Assembly: GCA_041396125.1 (NCBI GenBank)
Contig: JAWKZG010000015.1
Location: 62,001 to 126,000, forward strand
Direction: 5' to 3'
DNA from: JAWKZG01 sp041396125
Lineage (GTDB): Bacteria > Pseudomonadota > Gammaproteobacteria > Competibacterales > Competibacteraceae
Length of the DNA stretch: 64,000 nt
Shown: in pieces, positions 54,185 to 64,000 of the stretch
Position numbering within the stretch: the stretch's first letter is position 1
Layout of the letters: each line of letters starts with the position of its first letter
Made by a program: the position numbers and the translations under genes
The notes under the pieces: model-generated
What the model was told of the DNA's origin: nothing
Database searches by the model: none
Seen by the model: the letters and a program-made list of their open reading frames with translations, nothing else

Positions 54185-55261
54185 ATGACGCATAAATTAT
54201 TGATTCTGCCGGGTGACGGTATCGGACCAGAGATTATCGGTGCGGCCGTACAGGTGCTGGAAGTGCTGGCCCGCGAGCACGGTCTGGACATTGAGTGGGA
54301 GGAAGGTCTGCTGGGCGGTTGCGCCGTGGATGCCAAAGGTAAACCGTTGCCGGATGAAACCCTGGCCAGTGCCCGGTCTGCTGATGCCATTCTGCTCGGT
54401 GCGGTTGGTGGACCGCAGTACGATAAACTGGACCGTCCCTTGCGCCCGGAGCGGGGCCTGCTGGCTTTGCGGCAGGAACTGGAACTGTTTGCCAATCTGC
54501 GCCCGGCTCTGCTGTATCCGCAATTGGCGGCTGCCTCAACCCTGCGGGCGGATATCGTTGCTGGTCTCGATATCATGATCTTGCGTGAACTGACCGGCGG
54601 CATTTATTTCGGCCAGCCGCGCGGAATCGAAATCCGGGATAACGAGCGGGTGGGTTTCAATACCCTGATCTACCGCGAATCCGAGATCGAACGCATCGTG
54701 CGCGCTGGCTGCGAAATTGCCATGAAACGCAACAAAAAGCTCTGCTCGGTGGATAAAGCCAATGTGCTGGAAGTTTCCGAGTTATGGCGTGAAGTTGCCG
54801 AACGTGTAGCGCAGTCGTATCCCGAGGTCGAGCTCAGCCACATGTATGTGGACAATGCTGCGATGCAGTTGGTGCGTGCGCCCAAGCAGTTTGATGTGGT
54901 CGTGACCAGCAATATGTTCGGCGATATTCTGTCGGATTGCGCCGCTATGTTGACCGGCTCGATCGGCATGTTGCCGTCGGCCTCGCTGGATGCCAATGGT
55001 AAAGGCATGTACGAGCCTATTCACGGTTCTGCCCCGGATATTGCCGGTCGCAACCTGGCGAATCCTCTGGCCACGATCCTGTCATTGGCGATGCTGTTAC
55101 GCTATACCCTGGACCGAAACGATCTGGCCGAGCGGATCGAACAGGCGGTCGGCAAGGTGCTGGATCAGGGGTTGCGCACGGCCGACATCATGGCTGCAGG
55201 TATGACCCAGGTCGGTACCCGCGAGATGGGCGCTGCGGTCGTCGCCGCTCTGGCGGACTGA
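54185..55261 (+). CDS. leuB: 3-isopropylmalate dehydrogenase
   Basis: This 358-aa NAD-dependent enzyme oxidatively decarboxylates 3-isopropylmalate. LILPGDGIGPEI, the substrate arginines in RPALLYPQL, LRELTGGIYFG, TSNMFGDILSD and PIHGSAPDIAGR are typical. Third gene of leuCDB; a terminator follows. Confidence 0.97.
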   Translation: MTHKLLILPGDGIGPEIIGAAVQVLEVLAREHGLDIEWEEGLLGGCAVDAKGKPLPDETLASARSADAILLGAVGGPQYDKLDRPLRPERGLLALRQELELFANLRPALLYPQLAAASTLRADIVAGLDIMILRELTGGIYFGQPRGIEIRDNERVGFNTLIYRESEIERIVRAGCEIAMKRNKKLCSVDKANVLEVSELWREVAERVAQSYPEVELSHMYVDNAAMQLVRAPKQFDVVVTSNMFGDILSDCAAMLTGSIGMLPSASLDANGKGMYEPIHGSAPDIAGRNLANPLATILSLAMLLRYTLDRNDLAERIEQAVGKVLDQGLRTADIMAAGMTQVGTREMGAAVVAALAD

Positions 55262-55281
55262 ACACTTCTGGCGGGCAAGCG

Positions 55282-55324
55282 GAATATTGCCGGAGTATGG
55301 ATGCGTCCGGCATATTCTTTTTTT
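55282..55324 (+). terminator. Rho-independent terminator after leuB
   Basis: GAATATTGCCGG (55282-55293) pairs with CCGGCATATTC (55307-55317, one bulged T), then seven T. Confidence 0.75.
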
Positions 55325-55484
55325 GATGTAATTCGATGTACAACGTTCTCAGGTTAGAACATTTTCAGGGACTGGCGACGCTTGGGTGATACCCGCGGGT
55401 TAAGTGCACACTAAGCGAATATGCGGATAGCGAATGGACAACGCTTAGCGATATATTGCAAGGATTATTAGAGAGGTAACGGTT

Positions 55485-56594
55485 ATGCGAGTAGGACTCA
55501 TCGGTTGGCGTGGTATGGTGGGCTCGGTGCTGATGCAGCGTATGCAGACGGAAGGTGATTTCGCTCTGATCGAGCCGGTGTTTTTTTCAACCTCCCAGGT
55601 GGGTGGGCCGGCGCCTGCTATCGGTAAGGACACTTCGCCGCTGCAGGATGCGTATTCCATCGAGGCATTGCGTGGTCTGGATGCGATCATTTCCTGCCAG
55701 GGTGGGGACTACACCAAACAGGTCTTTAAAGAGCTGCGAGGTGCCGGCTGGCAGGGGTATTGGATCGACGCCGCGTCGGCGCTGCGTATGGACGACGATG
55801 CGATTGTCATCCTGGATCCGGTCAATATGGATGTGATCGAGAAGGCTTTGGCTGCCGGTGTGAAAAATTTTATTGGTGGCAACTGTACAGTCAGCCTGAT
55901 GCTGATGGCGATGGGTGGTTTGTTTCGCCAGGGTCTGGTTGAATGGATGAGTGCAATGACCTACCAGGCCGCCAGTGGTGCCGGTGCTCAAAATATGCGC
56001 GAGTTATTGCAGCAAATGGGTGTAGCGCATGCGGCTGTTGCCCCGGCACTGGCCGATCCGGCCTCCGCTATCCTGGACATCGACCGTCAGGTTGCAGCGA
56101 CACTGCGCTCGGCGGATTTTCCGACCAGCCAATTTGGCTACCCGCTGGCTGGCAGCCTGCTGCCCTGGATCGACAAGGATATGGGTGATGGCATGAGCCG
56201 CGAGGAATGGAAAGCCGGCGCTGAAACCAACAAAATTCTGGGCCGACAGCGTGATCCTCTGCCGATCGACGGGTTGTGTGTACGGATTGGGTCGATGCGC
56301 TGCCACAGCCAGGCCTTGACGGTGAAGCTGACCCAGGCCGTGCCGTTGGATGAAATCGAAGAAATACTCGGTACTGCCAACGACTGGGTTAAGGTCATAC
56401 CCAATGAGCGCGAGGCCAGCCTGCGTGAACTGACACCAGCCAAAGTGACCGGCTCCTTGCAGGTGCCAGTGGGAAGGTTGCGCAAGCTGGCGATGGGCGA
56501 TGATTATCTGACCGCGTTCACCTGTGGTGATCAGTTGCTATGGGGCGCTGCTGAGCCTTTGCGCCGCATGTTGCGTATTCTGCTGCAGCAATAA
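55485..56594 (+). CDS. asd: Aspartate-semialdehyde dehydrogenase
   Basis: The 369-aa enzyme reduces aspartyl phosphate in lysine/threonine/methionine synthesis. The NADP loop VGLIGWRGMVGSVLMQRM, the catalytic cysteine in GGNCTVSLMLMAMGG and RIGSMRCHSQAL are canonical, as is the gammaproteobacterial length. Its place between leuB and fimV matches pseudomonads. Confidence 0.96.
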   Translation: MRVGLIGWRGMVGSVLMQRMQTEGDFALIEPVFFSTSQVGGPAPAIGKDTSPLQDAYSIEALRGLDAIISCQGGDYTKQVFKELRGAGWQGYWIDAASALRMDDDAIVILDPVNMDVIEKALAAGVKNFIGGNCTVSLMLMAMGGLFRQGLVEWMSAMTYQAASGAGAQNMRELLQQMGVAHAAVAPALADPASAILDIDRQVAATLRSADFPTSQFGYPLAGSLLPWIDKDMGDGMSREEWKAGAETNKILGRQRDPLPIDGLCVRIGSMRCHSQALTVKLTQAVPLDEIEEILGTANDWVKVIPNEREASLRELTPAKVTGSLQVPVGRLRKLAMGDDYLTAFTCGDQLLWGAAEPLRRMLRILLQQ

Positions 56595-57076
56595 AACCTG
56601 ATCCGCCAGACGCCTGGCGGATAGCTCAATGTGTTTGAATTCCCGGGCGGGCAATCTCCTTGCCAGTCCGGGGTATCGCTATTCTTCAATCAATTCCCAA
56701 TTGCACTGGAAATAGTGCATTATGTAGCAAGTATCCCAGCACTGCTCACCGCTTCTATTTTACTTTTTCAGTGCGCGCGATGCGCCTGTCAGCCCGTGTT
56801 TCTCTGCTTTTCACGGTTGCTGTTTTGGTCTTGAGGCCTGATGGCCTGCGCGAGTTGATATGATATTCAAGATAGCGGGGTTGCGGTCGATAATTCAAAT
56901 CGATCACATAGTAATGCAAATTCTCTTCATCACAGCGCGGTGGATAAGCAGAGCCATGGTAGAATTTCAATTAACCATGATTCGGTGCTAGCGTTGTATA
57001 TGGCAATCTCTATATCAAAACGTAAACAAATACTTTCATCGCGGATTGGACTAAAGTATTCAAGTTGGGTAAAGCA
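56595..57076. other. 482-base gap between asd and fimV
   Basis: The region holds a hairpin just after asd (56601-56622) and is otherwise AT-rich before fimV. A 71-codon minus-strand frame (56755-56970) has no recognisable content. Nothing else seen. Confidence 0.45.
56601..56622 (+). terminator. Hairpin after asd
   Basis: ATCCGCCAG and CTGGCGGAT form a perfect 9-bp stem around ACGC, 6 bases after the asd stop. There is no T-run. Confidence 0.5.
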
Positions 57077-60049
57077 ATGACAAAAGCAAGCGGATTGGCC
57101 ACGCAGGTGAAATCAAAGGGGTTGGTTCGGACAGCCTTGGCGGCGGCGATTACAGCAAGTTTATTAGTGCCGAATGCAGTGTATGCGCTGGGTGTAGGAC
57201 AAGTGCGGGTGCAATCCGCACTTAATCAGCGTCTGAATGCTGAAATGGAGCTTTTCGCGGTAAAACCGGATGAGCTGGAGAATCTGACAGTCAAAATTTC
57301 CACCCAGATGTTGTCGGGTAATATCAGCTCTCAGCCCTCTAATTTTGATTACACCATTGAGACACGCCGCGGCCGGTATTTCTTAAAGCTGCTTTCGAAG
57401 CAGCCTATGCGCGAACCGCTACTGAATTTCCTGATCGAGCTGGAATGGCCAAAAGGGCGCTTATTGCGTGAGTTAGCCATCTTTCTTGATCCTCCTGCAA
57501 CAAGTGTTGATCCAACCCTGACAGCGGGTTTGCCACCCCCACGCCAGGCGCCTTCATTAGCACCGGCCAAGCCTGTACGCACCCGTCCCGGTGGTGACAG
57601 CAAATCCGTCGTCAGCAGGGCAGGGGGTACCAGCACTGCAAGCCAGGCCGCAGCTGCACCTACCGGTGAGGTCGTAGGCAATTACGGCCCCGTAGCACGC
57701 GGCGAAACACTTTGGCGTATCGCGAGTCGACTGCGCCCGGAAGGTGTTAGCGTGCAGCAGATGATGCAGGCGCTGTATCAGAATAATCCACGGGCTTTCT
57801 CGAAACCAGGTCTGGATTATCTGATGGCCGGAGTTACGCTGCAGGTGCCGACCGTAGCCGGGGCAACGCCCGATCTGGCGGCGGCTCAGCCAAAGCCTGC
57901 GCCGGCCAGCCGACCCAAGGCAGAAGAGCAGGTTGAGATACGCCTGGTACCACCCAGCGGACAAGACACCGAAACGCAAACAGCCAGCCGCCCCGGTAGC
58001 GCCGGGACCGAGCAAGAGGGTGGTCCGACCCGCTTGCGGATTGCCAATCTGCGTGATCTGCAAACCCGTATTCAAACCGCGCAAAGTGATAATCCCGAGG
58101 TTCTTGTCGCTAAAAGCGAGCCGGCTGCGGAATCGGCCCAGGCTGCAGAAACACCCGTAGCAGAAACACCCGTAGCAGAAGAAATCCCGGCTGCAGAAAC
58201 GCCAGCACCGCAGGCGAGCACGCCTGCTGATACGGCGACAAGTGCAACCGAAGCACAGGCTAGCGCCAGCGACGGTCAGGCGACCGACCCGGCAGCACCA
58301 TCCGAGCTGCGCCTTGATACGGCTGCGCTGAATACTGAGAACGCAGTGGACAGCGCTGTCTCATCTGAATCCGCTGCAACCTCTGAAACCGTAGTCGCTA
58401 CCGCTCCGGTGCAGCCGCTGCAATCCGAACAGATCGGTGCTCAACAAGCAATTGAACCCGTTGTTGCCACTGAAGAAGGTGTAACGGACGCCGAGCCTGC
58501 CGCTGCAACGCCAGCAGAAGCTGCGCTGGAAACCGGCACTGAAGCAACCGATGATTCGACGGAACAAGCTGCAGCCGAACTGCAGCAGCCGGCAGTTGCT
58601 ACCGTCGAAATGGATCGCGAGCAACCCGAAGCAGCCGGGATTGATGTGGTTGGTATGCTGCTTAAATTCCAGCGCGATCCGATGGGCAGCTTGCGGGAAA
58701 TACAGCAGCATCCACTGGGTTTGCCAATTGCAGGAGGCACGCTGATTGTGCTGTTGCTGTTGATTGCTACCGTGTCACGTCGCTCCAGAAAAGCTGAAGA
58801 TTACTCGGAAATCGAGCGCGGCTTGGCGCTATCGACAGCAGCCAGCGACAGTGCTGGTGCTGCCTCCAAGGCTATGCGTCGCAGCAGCCCGGCCGAAGAG
58901 CCTGCAGATCTGGCCGCTAAAATGCGGCTGCAACGGGTCGATTTTCTGATCGCCGGTCGCAGTTATGAGGAAGCGGAAAAAGTGCTACGGCGCTTATTGT
59001 CGGAAAATCCGTTTGATCTAAAAGTCAAAGAGAAAATGCTCGAAGTCTATTATAAGTCGAGCAACACTGATCAGTTCATTACAGTAGCTGAATCAATTCG
59101 CAGCCAGATCGACAGTGAACAGTCCCCGTTATGGCAAAAAGTGGTTGATATGGGGCATAAAATCTATCCGGGACATCCCTTGTTTGAGTCTTCTGATGAG
59201 GGCGAAGACACGATCATTTTTGCACCGCAGGAGGATCCGTCCGAACAGGAGGACAGAACCCAGGTAGTGCAGGCGGCGGGAGCAGGCGAAGATCGAGGTA
59301 TGGTGCTGGAGTTCGGCCAGACCAGTTCTATTGCACGGGCAGCCAGTAAAATAGGCGATAGCCCTGATACACAAGCCACATTTGCACCGGCCGCAACCAC
59401 CACCACTGAGACAGACGAGACGCTAAGCGCACCTGCACTGACCGATCTGAATGAATGGCGCGACGAAGACAGTACTACCACCACCAATGCTGAAACACTG
59501 CGTTTCGATGCACCCGACGAGCAAAATCTGGACTTTGAAAAGGAACTGGCTGAGCTACCCCTGGACGACAGGGAATTAAGCCTGGATTTTGCTTCTGATC
59601 GCAGCGAGTCCGCTAGTGCGCATTCGGCTGATCAAGATAATGATGACCTGGCGTTGAGCCTGGATATGGAATTGGGTGAGTCGCTCGACTTTGAATCCAA
59701 CACAGCAGCTGACAAACCGACGACAGATTTCGATTTGGATGCCTTGGCTCTGGACGAGAGTGAGCTGCGTTTTTCCCCGGATGACAGTGCTGATAGCCTG
59801 TCACTGGAATTTGAGGATGCCAATGCTGTCGATGCAGAAGATACCCAGTTGATTTCCGACGCGCTGGACGGTGATGCTACCCAGAGCATGGACAGCGGTG
59901 ATTATGTGGAAATCAAACTTGATCTTGCCAGCGCCTATCTGGAGATGGATGATCGCGCTGGTGCTATCAGCTTATTGCAGGAAGTTGTGGCAGAAGGCAG
60001 TGACGGTCAGAAAGCACGGGCGCAGGAACTGCTGGACCGCCTGGCTTAG
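57077..60049 (+). CDS. fimV: FimV-family pilus assembly/polar hub protein
   Basis: This 990-aa protein has the FimV layout. A signal peptide (ALAAAITASLLVPNAVYA) is followed by the conserved N-terminal domain (LGVGQVRVQSALNQRLNAEMEL) and a LysM-like peptidoglycan-binding segment (GPVARGETLWRIASRLRP). A long acidic, alanine-rich region contains the short repeat AETPVAETPVA, then one membrane span (GTLIVLLLLIATVS). The cytoplasmic part is acidic and ends in the FimV C-terminal TPR-like motif (IKLDLASAYLEMDDRAGAISLLQEVV). FimV organises type IV pili and polar landmarks. ATG 57077 is preferred; a TTG 12 bases earlier is in frame. Confidence 0.93.
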   Translation: MTKASGLATQVKSKGLVRTALAAAITASLLVPNAVYALGVGQVRVQSALNQRLNAEMELFAVKPDELENLTVKISTQMLSGNISSQPSNFDYTIETRRGRYFLKLLSKQPMREPLLNFLIELEWPKGRLLRELAIFLDPPATSVDPTLTAGLPPPRQAPSLAPAKPVRTRPGGDSKSVVSRAGGTSTASQAAAAPTGEVVGNYGPVARGETLWRIASRLRPEGVSVQQMMQALYQNNPRAFSKPGLDYLMAGVTLQVPTVAGATPDLAAAQPKPAPASRPKAEEQVEIRLVPPSGQDTETQTASRPGSAGTEQEGGPTRLRIANLRDLQTRIQTAQSDNPEVLVAKSEPAAESAQAAETPVAETPVAEEIPAAETPAPQASTPADTATSATEAQASASDGQATDPAAPSELRLDTAALNTENAVDSAVSSESAATSETVVATAPVQPLQSEQIGAQQAIEPVVATEEGVTDAEPAAATPAEAALETGTEATDDSTEQAAAELQQPAVATVEMDREQPEAAGIDVVGMLLKFQRDPMGSLREIQQHPLGLPIAGGTLIVLLLLIATVSRRSRKAEDYSEIERGLALSTAASDSAGAASKAMRRSSPAEEPADLAAKMRLQRVDFLIAGRSYEEAEKVLRRLLSENPFDLKVKEKMLEVYYKSSNTDQFITVAESIRSQIDSEQSPLWQKVVDMGHKIYPGHPLFESSDEGEDTIIFAPQEDPSEQEDRTQVVQAAGAGEDRGMVLEFGQTSSIARAASKIGDSPDTQATFAPAATTTTETDETLSAPALTDLNEWRDEDSTTTTNAETLRFDAPDEQNLDFEKELAELPLDDRELSLDFASDRSESASAHSADQDNDDLALSLDMELGESLDFESNTAADKPTTDFDLDALALDESELRFSPDDSADSLSLEFEDANAVDAEDTQLISDALDGDATQSMDSGDYVEIKLDLASAYLEMDDRAGAISLLQEVVAEGSDGQKARAQELLDRLA

Positions 60050-60100
60050 GAACAGACCCTGGTTAACTACCCGGACCCGGTGTGGCCGTAAGCGATTCAG

Positions 60101-60274
60101 ATGTCATCGGACTGGTTTTTTGTACTGGTAACCGCGGTCGTGGCGCTGCATGGTCTGAGTTTTCGCGATGAGAATGGCGAAAAGGAATGGATTCATTTGT
60201 TGTTCGGCTGTATCGCGTTGCTGTTTTGTCTGCGGGTGCTGCTGGTTGATATTCTGCAAGTCAATCTATTCTAA
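60101..60274 (+). CDS. 57-aa hydrophobic membrane protein of unknown function
   Basis: An ATG at 60101 opens a 57-codon frame ending at TAA 60272-60274. It encodes two hydrophobic segments (WFFVLVTAVVALHGL and LLFGCIALLFCLRVLLV) around a charged turn (FRDENGEKEW). It lies 51 bases after fimV and is closed by a perfect 10-bp hairpin. The pattern fits a small inner-membrane protein; I do not recognise a family. Confidence 0.6.
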   Translation: MSSDWFFVLVTAVVALHGLSFRDENGEKEWIHLLFGCIALLFCLRVLLVDILQVNLF

Positions 60275-60301
60275 CGGGCTGCTCTGTTCGTGAGCAGCCC
60301 G
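60275..60301 (+). terminator. Strong hairpin after the fimV transcription unit
   Basis: CGGGCTGCTC and GAGCAGCCCG form a perfect 10-bp stem around TGTTCGT, directly after the TAA of the small membrane gene. The T-run is missing, but the position supports a terminator. Confidence 0.6.
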
Positions 60302-60370
60302 CGTCCTAGTCGAGTATCCAGGGCTGAGCTGGCGTTGTCAGCTTTCCCGGACATTCAATCTCCCATACAT

Positions 60371-63288
60371 TCAAATAGTAAGTAAAGTCCAGTCCGGTAA
60401 AGCCTGCAAGGCTTCGCTGCTGCCGATGACGGCGTAACTGGCTCGTTGCGCCTGCAGGTAGCGATCCGCAATCCTGAGAAGATCGCTCTGACTGACTTCC
60501 AGGACTGCTTTCCTGACGGCGCGGCGGTATTCTGGTGTACGTTCGAAACGTTGTGCGAAAAAGGCACTGATGGCCTCACCGGCCGGCGAGCCGGGTTTAT
60601 CTATCGCCGCAATAACCCCCAGAATAGCTTCTTCCAGCGCTCGTGCCGGGTGCTGTTTCTGGTGCAGCCAGTCCAGTGCGTGCAGAAAATCGTCCAGGGT
60701 TTCCTGGCAGCGCGGGTCACGGTAAGAAAACATACGAAAAGCGCCGCTGTCCGGGTTATAGCCTGCACTGACACCGTAAGCACCGCCTTGTTCGCGCACT
60801 GCCGTGTGCAGATAGCCGTTACGCAAATATTCACCTAAAACATACAGCGCTGGTGCATCGGCATGATCGGGCGCAGGTGCCGGAAAAGCCACGGCGCAGA
60901 AATTGACCTGGGTGCTGGTAACCCAGGCTTCTTTTTCTGCGTATTCTGCGCTGGCAGGGTAAATGCGGGTGGACTTGCAGCGGCCGGCAGGGCATCCCAA
61001 TGGACTTGCTGTTGCCGGGCGATATCGTCGTGTAACTCGCCTTCGCTGACCACTAATAATTCGCGCGGGGCAGTCAGGACATGTTGATGGATAGCAGCCA
61101 GCTGCGCACAAAATTTTTCCAGTTGGCCGGGATCGCGTACCTGGTTAACCAGATTGCGTAAGCGCTGCAAACCAAGCAGGCCATCCCAGTTGTGAGACAG
61201 ATTGGAGACCGGACTGAAAGCCGCACTGGCTGCTGTCATGGCGAGACTGTGACCGGCCCGGGTGACACTGGATTCGCGTTGTGCCAGCAGCTGGCCCAGC
61301 AGCTCCCGGATACGCCCCTGTTCGTCAAAGCGGGGACTTGCCAGCATGGCGACCATTAATTCAGCCAGTGCTGCCTGATTACGGGCCAGAGCCTTGCCAG
61401 CCAATACGACAGCACCCTGGACTTGCTGCGTATCGTGCAGACGGGAACGTACCACACTGTGTGCACCCAGACCGCCAGTGACAGCCGCCTGCCGGGCCTG
61501 TACGGCCAGGTAGTCCTGTTCACCCAGACCGACTTCGCTCAGACACAGGGTGTAGATCGGTAATAATTCGAGCTGCTCCGGCGTTAGATCAGGCAGCTCA
61601 ATAATGCATTGTTCATACACCATGCCGTTCGTGCCCTGCGCATACCAGGTGGCAGGGGTGGCACCCAGAGCTTGGCGATATCCTTCGGCAATATGCAGCT
61701 CTGTCGGCACGTCCGAAACCTCGACCCGAGGCAGCAGTTCCGGGTCGTCAAGCTGGTTTTGCCGTTCCTGTAAGGCCTGGGCCTGCTGCACGATTCGGTC
61801 ACGCTCGGCCGCTGACAGCTGTGCTTTGATCTGGTTCAGCCATTCACGTTCGGTTTCTGCTTCGCGCTGACCCAGTGTTGCATCCGGTTCCATAACCAGA
61901 CGTACCCGATGCGGATTATCCAGTAATAAACGCCGTGTCAGGTTCTTGATGAAGTCCGGGTTCTGAATATCCTGCCGTAATTCGGCCAGCAGTTCATCCT
62001 GATCCAGTGCGCTGACCGGATCACCGCTATGGATGGCCGGTGTCAGTGCCTGCAGTATTAAAGACAGGCCATACGGGTAGCCATCCCCGGTAATTTCACG
62101 CTGCGATAATTCGATCTGATGCAGTACCGATTCCAATACCGGCAGTGGTACACCGTGCTCGGCGATCTGTTCGAGAGTTGTAAAAATCAGCTGTTCGACC
62201 GCCTCGGCGTGTTCGGGGCTGGAACCCTCCAGACCGCAAACGAAGGTGGTTTCGCGGCTATTGTCGTCATATCCGCACAGCGGCGAAGGGGCACTGCCCA
62301 GGCCGCAGGTTTCCAGCGCATGGCGTAATGGTGAACTGCTGTTGTCCAGCAGTACATCGGACAGGATTTGCGCTTCCATAACCGCCCGCGGGTCGGTATT
62401 CCGGCCCAGCAGCCAGCCCAGTACAATATGCGTTTTATCGCCTGCAGCAGGGTTGTCCTCACCTGGTTCCAGCGGATAATACGCGTGTTGTTGCACGGGC
62501 GCAGTGTAGCGCTGCTCGTCGGGAATACTGAAATCCAGCGCCTGTGCCTGAAACTGCTGTAAGGCTTGCGTTTCAAAGCGCTGCTGATGTTCTGCGGCAG
62601 GTATATCGCCATAGGTCATGAACAGCGCATTGGACGGGTGATAGTGACGGGCGTGAAAATCCTTCAGCTGGGTATGCGTCAGCTGCGGAATGCAGGCCGG
62701 GTCGCCGCCGCTGTTGTAATGATAGGTTGTGCTCGGGAACAATAGCGATTGCAGGCTTTCGTTGACCCGGCTGACAGGTGAGCTGAGCACGCCTTTCATT
62801 TCATTGAACACGACGCCTTTGAATACCAGCTCGGAGGTGGGGTTGTCCGGTTCGGCAAATTCCAGCCGATGGCCTTCCTGGGCAAAATCCAGCTCATGCA
62901 GGCGCGGAAAAAATACGGCATCCAGGTAAACATCAAGCAGGTTATTGAAATCTTTTTTGTTCTGGCTGGCAAACGGGTAAGCAGTCCAGTCGCTACCGGT
63001 GAAGGCATTCATGAAAGTGTTCAGCGAGCGCCGGCTCATCATGAAAAACGGATCGCGCACCGGATAACGGCGGCTGCCGCACAACGCGGTATGCTCCAGA
63101 ATATGTGCGACTCCAGTGGAATCCTGCGGTACTGTTAAAAATGCGACGAGAAACACATTGTGAGGATCGTCTGCGGCCATATGCAGGTGGCGTGCGCCGG
63201 TGGCGCGATGGCGAAACACCCGCAGCTCAATACGCAGAGAAGGAATGGATTGATTGTGTAATAGCTCGAAGCTGGGATGGGCTGTCAT
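60371..63288 (-). pseudogene. M16 (insulinase/PreP-type) metalloprotease, frame broken once
   Basis: This large zinc protease has the inverted motif HILEHTALCGS with the distal glutamate region, SRRSLNTFMNAFTGSDWTAYPFASQN and a four-domain M16C (presequence-protease-like) length. The main frame (60835-63288) covers the first 780 or so residues. After PAQNTQ the C-terminal domain (KEAWVTSTQVNF, REQGGAYGVSAGYNPDSGAFRMFSYRDPR) continues in another frame to a stop at 60371. One more T in the T5 at 60932-60936 gives exactly 973 codons (972 aa), so a homopolymer error is the likely cause. It probably degrades short peptides. Divergent from valS. Confidence 0.85.
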
Positions 63289-63503
63289 AGATTCGGATTG
63301 CTGCTCATGCTTGAATGAAAAAAATGGACGCTGGCGCCAGTATTAAAAACCTATAAATATGAGACCGAAATATAAAACGTTAGTGCTGACATGACCGGTC
63401 GGTTTATAGCGTCTTGTAATATGGCATTATTCAACCAAATCTCAAACCAGCCGTCAGTGCGTAAGTTATACTGTGCGGCTTCTTGTCTTAACACGCAATA
63501 TCA

Positions 63504-64000
63504 ATGATGGAAAAGACCTACAATCCGCACGCAATAGAACAATATTGGTACGACACCTGGGAAAAGCAAGGCTATTTTGCCCCGGCGGGCAAGGGCGAGC
63601 CGTATTGCATCATGATTCCGCCGCCCAATGTGACCGGCACGTTGCATATGGGGCATGCGTTTCAGGATACAATCATGGACGCACTGATCCGCTATCACCG
63701 GATGACCGGGCGCAATACCTTATGGCAGCCAGGCACCGATCACGCCGGTATCGCTACCCAGATGGTGGTGGAACGCCAGCTCAATGCCGAAGGTAAATCC
63801 CGCCACGATCTGGGGCGCGAGGCCTTTATCGAACGGGTGTGGGACTGGAAACAGCATTCCGGTGGCAATATCACTCGGCAGTTGCGCCGGATGGGCGCAT
63901 CACTGGATTGGGCGCATGAGCGCTTTACTATGGACGAAGGGTTGTCCAATGCCGTCAAGGAGGTCTTTGTCCAGCTCTTTGATGAAGGCCTGATCTATCG
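63504..64000 (+). CDS. valS: Valyl-tRNA synthetase, N-terminal part (runs off the window)
   Basis: A frame opens at ATG 63504 and stays open to base 64000, giving 165 codons. It starts MEKTYNPHAIEQYWYDTWEK and shows the class I ATP-binding HMGH in NVTGTLHMGHAFQDTIMD, followed by GTDHAGIATQMVVERQL, which is specific for ValRS. It charges tRNA-Val. An ATG at 63507 is an equally possible start. The rest of the gene, about 780 codons, lies beyond the window. Confidence 0.95.
   Translation, partial: MMEKTYNPHAIEQYWYDTWEKQGYFAPAGKGEPYCIMIPPPNVTGTLHMGHAFQDTIMDALIRYHRMTGRNTLWQPGTDHAGIATQMVVERQLNAEGKSRHDLGREAFIERVWDWKQHSGGNITRQLRRMGASLDWAHERFTMDEGLSNAVKEVFVQLFDEGLIY

Noticed and set aside
56755..56970. 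A 71-codon minus-strand frame between asd and fimV
   Set aside because: No recognisable domain and no ribosome-binding site that I could see.
1..64000. CRISPR arrays, prophage, transposases, toxin-antitoxin or restriction genes
   Set aside because: No spaced repeat array, no phage structural or integrase genes, and no defence-gene motifs were seen on either strand.

Overview
The window is chromosomal DNA from a gammaproteobacterium. The strongest indicators are conserved gammaproteobacterial neighbourhoods: leuC-leuD-leuB-asd-fimV, as in pseudomonads, and rhlB divergent from trxA-rho. RelA with a degenerate hydrolase domain points the same way. Genus and order cannot be fixed from this sequence alone. 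There is no rRNA operon, CRISPR array, insertion sequence or prophage. One tRNA gene, tRNA-Thr(UGU), is present. Most of the window is housekeeping and nutrient-acquisition DNA.

Layout. 0-5 kb: tail of an upstream gene, a polyamine operon (speD-speE-type III ornithine/lysine decarboxylase), then an Lrp-type regulator divergent from dadA. 5-9.4 kb: a degraded gene fragment, tRNA-Thr, matB-like malonyl/acyl-CoA synthetase and relA. 9.5-14.2 kb: a PHA synthase and aminopeptidase N, both with broken frames. 14.2-21.2 kb: AcpH, an FHA-EAL protein, an outer-membrane beta-barrel protein, a lipase-like hydrolase, a caspase-fold lipoprotein and a GNAT. 21.3-27.1 kb: an enolase-superfamily enzyme, a double-receiver response regulator, acetyl-CoA acetyltransferase, DUF924, a META protein and an FMN reductase. 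27.1-29.8 kb: a sulfur module of GtrA, a YeeE/YedE transporter, TusA and a BigR/SqrR-like two-cysteine ArsR repressor. 29.9-41.8 kb: a complete urea system, urtABCDE importer plus ureDABCEFG urease, separated by a GNAT acetyltransferase. 42.2-44.1 kb: an MddA-like methyltransferase and an alpha/beta hydrolase. 44.4-49.2 kb: purD, rho, trxA, rhlB. 49.5-52 kb: an FHA-sigma54 activator and a LysR regulator. 52-60.3 kb: leuC, leuD, leuB, asd, fimV and a 57-aa membrane protein. 60.4-64 kb: an M16 metalloprotease divergent from the start of valS.

How it works together. Urea is imported by UrtABCDE and hydrolysed by Ni-urease. Upstream of ureD there is a good sigma54 -24/-12 promoter with an NtrC-type palindrome about 120 bp further upstream, and urtA has a second sigma54-like promoter, which suggests joint nitrogen control. 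The YedE/TusA genes lie next to a probable persulfide-sensing repressor with an AT-rich palindrome in front of it. PhaA and PhaC would supply polyhydroxybutyrate.

Main caution. Six genes (phaC, pepN, an alpha/beta hydrolase, the FHA-sigma54 activator, leuC and the M16 protease) are interrupted by small indels. Most sit in short homopolymers, and each correction restores an expected full-length protein. leuC lies in an otherwise intact leucine operon. Sequencing or assembly error is therefore likelier than gene decay. The pepN lesion is a 68-bp insertion built as a direct repeat enclosing an inverted copy of the adjacent sequence, as expected from template switching.
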